A stretch of DNA of 64,000 nt, taken from the NCBI RefSeq assembly GCF_000146065.2, contig NC_020449.1, forward strand, positions 1,302,001 to 1,366,000, in the 5' to 3' direction. Source of the DNA: Candidatus Cloacimonas acidaminovorans str. Evry. Lineage in GTDB: Bacteria > Cloacimonadota > Cloacimonadia > Cloacimonadales > Cloacimonadaceae. The notes below the pieces were generated by a model. The model did not search any database and was not told where the DNA came from. It saw only the letters and a program-made list of their open reading frames with translations. This document shows, one piece after another, positions 61,185-64,000 of the stretch. The number at the start of each line of letters is the position of its first letter. Position 1 is the first letter of the stretch. Position numbers and translations under genes: made by a program.

Positions 61185-61538
61185 CTAAAAAATAAGCTGA
61201 GGATTACGAATAAGATAAACCACCGCTACAATGACAATAGTTACAATAATAATAAACAGCCAGTTTCGCTGAACAAATTTTACTAAAGCCGGTCTATGCC
61301 TTCGTCTGCGAGGAAATTGAACTTTCTTATGAGAAATAAGACGTGCTACAAAAGGCCTTTTTAACTTATCATTGATCCTTAACGAATGCTGATCAGGCCT
61401 TAACCATTTAACTTTTCCGTCTTCATTCAGATAGGGCTTGAACCCCAAAGAAGTATAATACCTTTTTTGGGCTTCAGTATATCCCTCAACTTCATCTATT
61501 TCAAGTTCTTGCAGTATTGCAGCGTGTTTTCTTGCCAT
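61185..61538 (-). CDS. Small single-pass membrane protein of unknown function
   Basis: The 117-residue product starts MARKHAAILQELEIDEVEGY. It has a charged N-terminal half (with GFKPYLNEDGKVKWLRPDQH), a very basic stretch KKVQFPRRRRHRPALVKFVQ and one hydrophobic helix at about 92-110, leaving a short tail. By the positive-inside rule the N-terminus would be cytosolic. GAGGAA precedes the ATG; a promoter lies at 61558-61587. It heads the surE-pcm operon. I recognise no family. Confidence 0.65.
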   Translation of the reverse strand: MARKHAAILQELEIDEVEGYTEAQKRYYTSLGFKPYLNEDGKVKWLRPDQHSLRINDKLKRPFVARLISHKKVQFPRRRRHRPALVKFVQRNWLFIIIVTIVIVAVVYLIRNPQLIF

Positions 61539-61557
61539 AAATTATTCCTCTTTTTAC

Positions 61558-61587
61558 ATTATCAATTTAGACAACTATTTCTGTCAA
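61558..61587 (-). promoter_or_regulatory. Sigma-70-type promoter of the surE-pcm-pckA gene string
   Basis: TTGACA (61582-61587), an 18-bp spacer, then GATAAT (61558-61563), on the minus strand 20 bases before the ATG of the small membrane gene. Confidence 0.6.
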
Positions 61588-61742
61588 GCCAAAAAATCTG
61601 CTTATACCTGAATAAAAAAGTGATAATAAGGGAAAAACAAGCTCTGAATTAAGTAGACATAACTTTTTAATTGACAGAAATAGGGCTGTTTTTTCAATGT
61701 TTTTTTATTAGATTAAATAATTCGTTTGGAAAGGATAAAATA

Positions 61743-62081
61743 ATGGTTTTATACACGATTGCCTTAATTATCCATGTGATAATTTGTGTTGCTCTGGTTC
61801 TGGTAATATTGGCTCAGACCTCTAAAGGAGGTTTGGATTCTAATTTGGGTGGAGCAGCAATGAATGTTTTTGGCGGAAGTGGTGCTTCCAAGTTTTTGAA
61901 GAAATGGACACAAATTCTGGCAGTGGTTTTTGCTGCTTCCTGTTTATTTCTTGCCTTTTTAGTTAAAAATATTAATGCCAGTGCCCTTGCCGACATTCAA
62001 TCTCGCCAAAAAAAGATTAAAGATACGGAACAAACGGCTCCTTCGTCTAAACCGGCAACAAAACCTGCAACTACAAAATAA
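61743..62081 (+). CDS. secG: Preprotein translocase subunit SecG
   Basis: This auxiliary subunit of the SecYEG channel aids SecA-driven export. The 112-residue product begins MVLYTIALIIHVIICVALVL and has two membrane helices. Between them lies the conserved QTSKGGLDSNLGGAAMNVFG segment. A Lys/Pro/Thr tail (QTAPSSKPATKPATTK) follows. AAAGGA lies before ATG 61743; an earlier in-frame start is ignored. A TTGACA box is at 61671. Confidence 0.95.
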   Translation: MVLYTIALIIHVIICVALVLVILAQTSKGGLDSNLGGAAMNVFGGSGASKFLKKWTQILAVVFAASCLFLAFLVKNINASALADIQSRQKKIKDTEQTAPSSKPATKPATTK

Positions 62082-62096
62082 TATAACTTTTATTTT

Positions 62097-62158
62097 GAAA
62101 ATGCAGTTATTTTGATAGATTTTGCTTGGATTACTGCCTTCACAGGAATAAGAAGGGG
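62097..62158 (+). repeat. GGATTCCTGC-family repeat, copy 4
   Basis: GAAAATGCAGTTATTTTGAT, then AGATTTTGCTTGGATTACTG, then CCTTCACAGGAATAAGAAGG. It lies between secG and the tRNA gene. Confidence 0.55.
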
Positions 62159-62185
62159 CTTTTCATTCTGAAAACAATATAAAAA

Positions 62186-62273
62186 GCAGAAGTGGTGGAA
62201 TTGGCAGACACGCAAGACTAAGGATCTTGTGCCTGTTAAAGGTGTGCGGGTTCAAATCCCGCCTTCTGCACCA
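62186..62273 (+). tRNA. tRNA-Leu (anticodon AAG)
   Basis: This is an 88-nt type II tRNA. Acceptor stem GCAGAAG (62186-62192) pairs with CTTCTGC (62263-62269); discriminator A and an encoded CCA follow. The anticodon stem CAAGA/TCTTG encloses loop CTAAGGA, so U33 is followed by anticodon AAG (reads CUU). A long variable arm (about TGCCTGTTAAAGGTG) and a GCGGG-TTCAAAT-CCCGC T-arm are present. A34 in a bacterial Leu tRNA is uncommon and would probably need deamination to inosine to read more than CUU. Confidence 0.95.
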
Positions 62274-62287
62274 ACTTTTTAGAGATG

Positions 62288-62311
62288 GAGCTTAAAAAAG
62301 CTCTTTTTTTT
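62288..62311 (+). terminator. Rho-independent terminator after tRNA-Leu
   Basis: GAGCTT-AAAA-AAGCTC followed by eight T. Confidence 0.85.
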
Positions 62312-62433
62312 AGTAAGCATTTTAGCAGCGGTATCTAATTTTATATCTGCACTCTGATGTCCTCTCGTTACATTATTATTGACAATATAATAAGGAAAAA
62401 AGATAAGGAAAAAAAGAAAAAGCAGGAGTTGGT

Positions 62434-62883
62434 TTGAAACGATTTAGCGTAGTTCTGCTCTTAATTCTGTTATGCAGTTCAATTTTGGCACAACCGATTA
62501 AGAAGAATCCAAACAAAGCAGCTTTGTGTTCTATTTTCCCTGGAGGAGGGCAAATATACAACGAAGCATATATTAAAGCTAGTGCCATAATTGGAATTCA
62601 GACCTATTTAATTATTACTGCTATTCATAATGATGCCAAAGTTCAGGATTATAAGGATAAAATCAATTCCACCAGTGATGAAATATTACTTGCAGAATAT
62701 AGGAATAAACAAAAGCAATATAAGGAAAAACGCACCCGCGATTTTTGGTGGATGGGAATAACTTTGGCATTTTCTACCCTTGATGCTTACATTGATGCAC
62801 ATCTTTCCAATTTTAAGGAAGAGAAGGAGAAAATTCATATCCGCTTTGAGGAAGAAACCCTTCTTTTGGAATATAACTTTTAG
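62434..62883 (+). CDS. DUF5683-type membrane-associated protein
   Basis: The 149-residue product starts at TTG (GGAG five bases upstream) with a signal peptide MKRFSVVLLLILLCSSILAQ. The KNPNKAALCSIFPGGGQIYN block followed by a helix (AYIKASAIIGIQTYLIITAI) is the hallmark of DUF5683, common in Bacteroidetes and relatives. A charged coil and a FWWMGITLAFSTLDAYIDAH helix complete the domain. Function is unknown; envelope location is likely. The CAP-domain lipoprotein gene starts 17 bases downstream, so the two form an operon. Confidence 0.75.
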   Translation: MKRFSVVLLLILLCSSILAQPIKKNPNKAALCSIFPGGGQIYNEAYIKASAIIGIQTYLIITAIHNDAKVQDYKDKINSTSDEILLAEYRNKQKQYKEKRTRDFWWMGITLAFSTLDAYIDAHLSNFKEEKEKIHIRFEEETLLLEYNF

Positions 62884-62899
62884 CCGGAGAAAAAAATCG

Positions 62900-63682
62900 G
62901 TGCGTAAATCATTTTTTCTTATTCTCTTACTGCTTTTTGCCTGCACACAATCCTCAAAGACCATAAGTGTAACGGAATTTGAACATCGTATTTGGGAACT
63001 TACCAATCAACAACGTTCAGCTTATAATTTACCTCCGCTTTTGTATGATGAGGGTTTGGCTGATTTAGCTCGGTTGCATAGTAAAAATATGTTCAATTTT
63101 GATTTTTTTGCGCATAAAGACCATCTCGGGTATCTTGTTGATGACCGAAAAAAGAAATACTATCCGCAATTAGTTGTTTCTTCTATTGGAGAGAACTTAG
63201 CCAAATTTGTTAACGGTGCAAGGACTTTTACACCTGAAGAAGTAGTTAACGGTTGGATGAATTCTCCTGAGCACAAAGAAAATATCTTAAATGCCACTTA
63301 CACTCATTTAGGAGTAGGTGTATTTACGCAAGATGAAGTGCTTTTGGCTACACAGAATTTTGCCGCTCCGGTAGTAAAATTGCTATCCGAAATTCCTGAA
63401 AAATTTGACCCCTTATATCAATATCAATTGCTGTTTGAATATATGTCGCCCTTGCCTGCTAAAGAACTGGAAGCCGTATTAAATTTCCCTGATTCAAGGT
63501 TCAAATATTACATAGATGACAGGTCTTATACTATTGGCTTGAAACCAGTTCCTTTGCATTGGATGGCAGAAAAACAATTGGAAGTAATAGTAGATTTCCC
63601 TGCCGGCAGAGGTAATTATTCTCTCTGCTTTGGTTTTAATCATTCCTATCTGGAGGATGGAATTAAAATAAAGGTTAAATAG
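62900..63682 (+). CDS. CAP-domain (SCP/YkwD-type) lipoprotein
   Basis: From GTG 62900 the 260-residue product begins MRKSFFLILLLLFACTQSSK, a lipoprotein signal with LFAC lipobox. Residues about 30-160 are a CAP domain: LTNQQRSAYNLPPLLYDEGL, DLARLHSKNMFNFDFFAHKD (cavity histidines), GENLAKF, VVNGWMNSPEHKENILNATY and GVGVFTQDEVLLATQNFA. The C-terminal 100 residues are an added beta-rich domain. CAP proteins of this type act outside the cell; their exact activity is often unknown. Longer in-frame starts lie inside the DUF5683 gene and are rejected. Confidence 0.85.
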   Translation: MRKSFFLILLLLFACTQSSKTISVTEFEHRIWELTNQQRSAYNLPPLLYDEGLADLARLHSKNMFNFDFFAHKDHLGYLVDDRKKKYYPQLVVSSIGENLAKFVNGARTFTPEEVVNGWMNSPEHKENILNATYTHLGVGVFTQDEVLLATQNFAAPVVKLLSEIPEKFDPLYQYQLLFEYMSPLPAKELEAVLNFPDSRFKYYIDDRSYTIGLKPVPLHWMAEKQLEVIVDFPAGRGNYSLCFGFNHSYLEDGIKIKVK

Positions 63683-64000
63683 AGAAACGGGATAACAGGG
63701 GAAATGAAAAAGTGGGAAGGTGAAAAGGGAAAATGTCTATAGGTAAAAAAGGTAAACCCAAATTGAGGAATATAGTTTTCATATCGTTATTGCATAAATA
63801 TTTTCCAGTCCACAGTGGATCCCGGCAAAAGCAGAAGTCCAGAAATGTTAATGCAGGATAACTCCCAGCCAATAAGGGAAAACAAGGTTAATAGAGAAAA
63901 GGAATTGGCAAAGAATGAAAGGGCGAGACCTTTACCTTTTTTTATGCAGCGCATTATTTCCTACCATGTTGAATCTTTTATGCTTCTTTAACCCTTCTTT
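63683..64000. other. Right-edge intergenic DNA, no gene
   Basis: AG-rich for the first 80 bases, then a diverged piece resembling the GGATTCCTGC family (near 63816-63850). No start of a further gene is seen before the window ends. Confidence 0.6.

Overview
The window is about 38% GC by eye and reads as a chromosome segment of a didermic (Gram-negative-type) bacterium. Lipoproteins with lipoboxes, a beta-barrel protein ending in Phe, and an SprA-family outer-membrane translocon protein support this. Candidatus Cloacimonadota (WWE1/Cloacimonetes) or a close relative in the FCB supergroup fits best: amino-acid-fermentation enzymes (ornithine aminotransferase, P5C dehydrogenase, ODC/LDC-type decarboxylase, ATP-PEPCK), SprA outside a typical Bacteroidetes setting, and remnants of large FnIII-type surface proteins. 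This assignment is inference, because no 16S rRNA is present.

Layout. 1-3850: a DUF1848 gene running off the left edge, a YccF-type membrane protein, a frameshifted small membrane gene, a surface-protein remnant, and dense intergenic repeats including two 99-bp MITE-like elements. 3932-6415: leuS. 7202-21830: one long minus-strand S10-spc-alpha ribosomal operon from rpsJ to rplQ, also carrying secY, map, infA, rpmJ and rpoA, with a candidate 59-codon ORF coupled to rpsJ. 21959-22443: AG-rich and short tandem repeats. 22507-30342: methyltransferase, lipoprotein, RlmD/TrmA-type methyltransferase, htpX, MATE exporter, ornithine aminotransferase with a duplicated 5' end, era. 30370-37591: coaX and a 2130-residue SprA-like protein. 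38280-45721: a three-gene envelope-signalling operon (NHL/TPR/transglutaminase-like protein, FecR-like protein, CHASE2 adenylate cyclase). 46375-53459: P5C dehydrogenase with a possibly structured leader, a beta-barrel protein, an FnIII remnant, ACR3 transporter, Ldh2-type dehydrogenase, ornithine/lysine decarboxylase. 53588-54736: mnmA. 55213-61538: pckA, a serine-palmitoyltransferase-like enzyme, PerM-type protein, cNMP-binding protein, pcm, surE and a small membrane protein. 61743-63682: secG, tRNA-Leu(AAG), a DUF5683 protein and a CAP-domain lipoprotein.

How genes may work together. Ornithine aminotransferase and P5C dehydrogenase are consecutive steps from ornithine to glutamate, and the decarboxylase would divert ornithine to putrescine (or lysine to cadaverine); PEPCK links this to gluconeogenesis. 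The CHASE2 cyclase would make cAMP in response to an envelope signal. The only cyclic-nucleotide-binding protein in the window sits in the surE-pcm stress/repair operon, a tempting but unproven link.

The most unusual DNA signal is architectural. Three intergenic loci (948-1004, 26531-26595, 37990-38057) hold short words repeated every 11 bp, facing inverted copies of the same word also spaced 11 bp apart. The word differs at each locus, but the helically phased inverted layout is the same. Several other intergenic repeat families occur (47-bp GGGTGCGTAAGCCCC family, 70-bp GTCA-GAGT hairpins, GGATTCCTGC family, GGAGGA hairpins).
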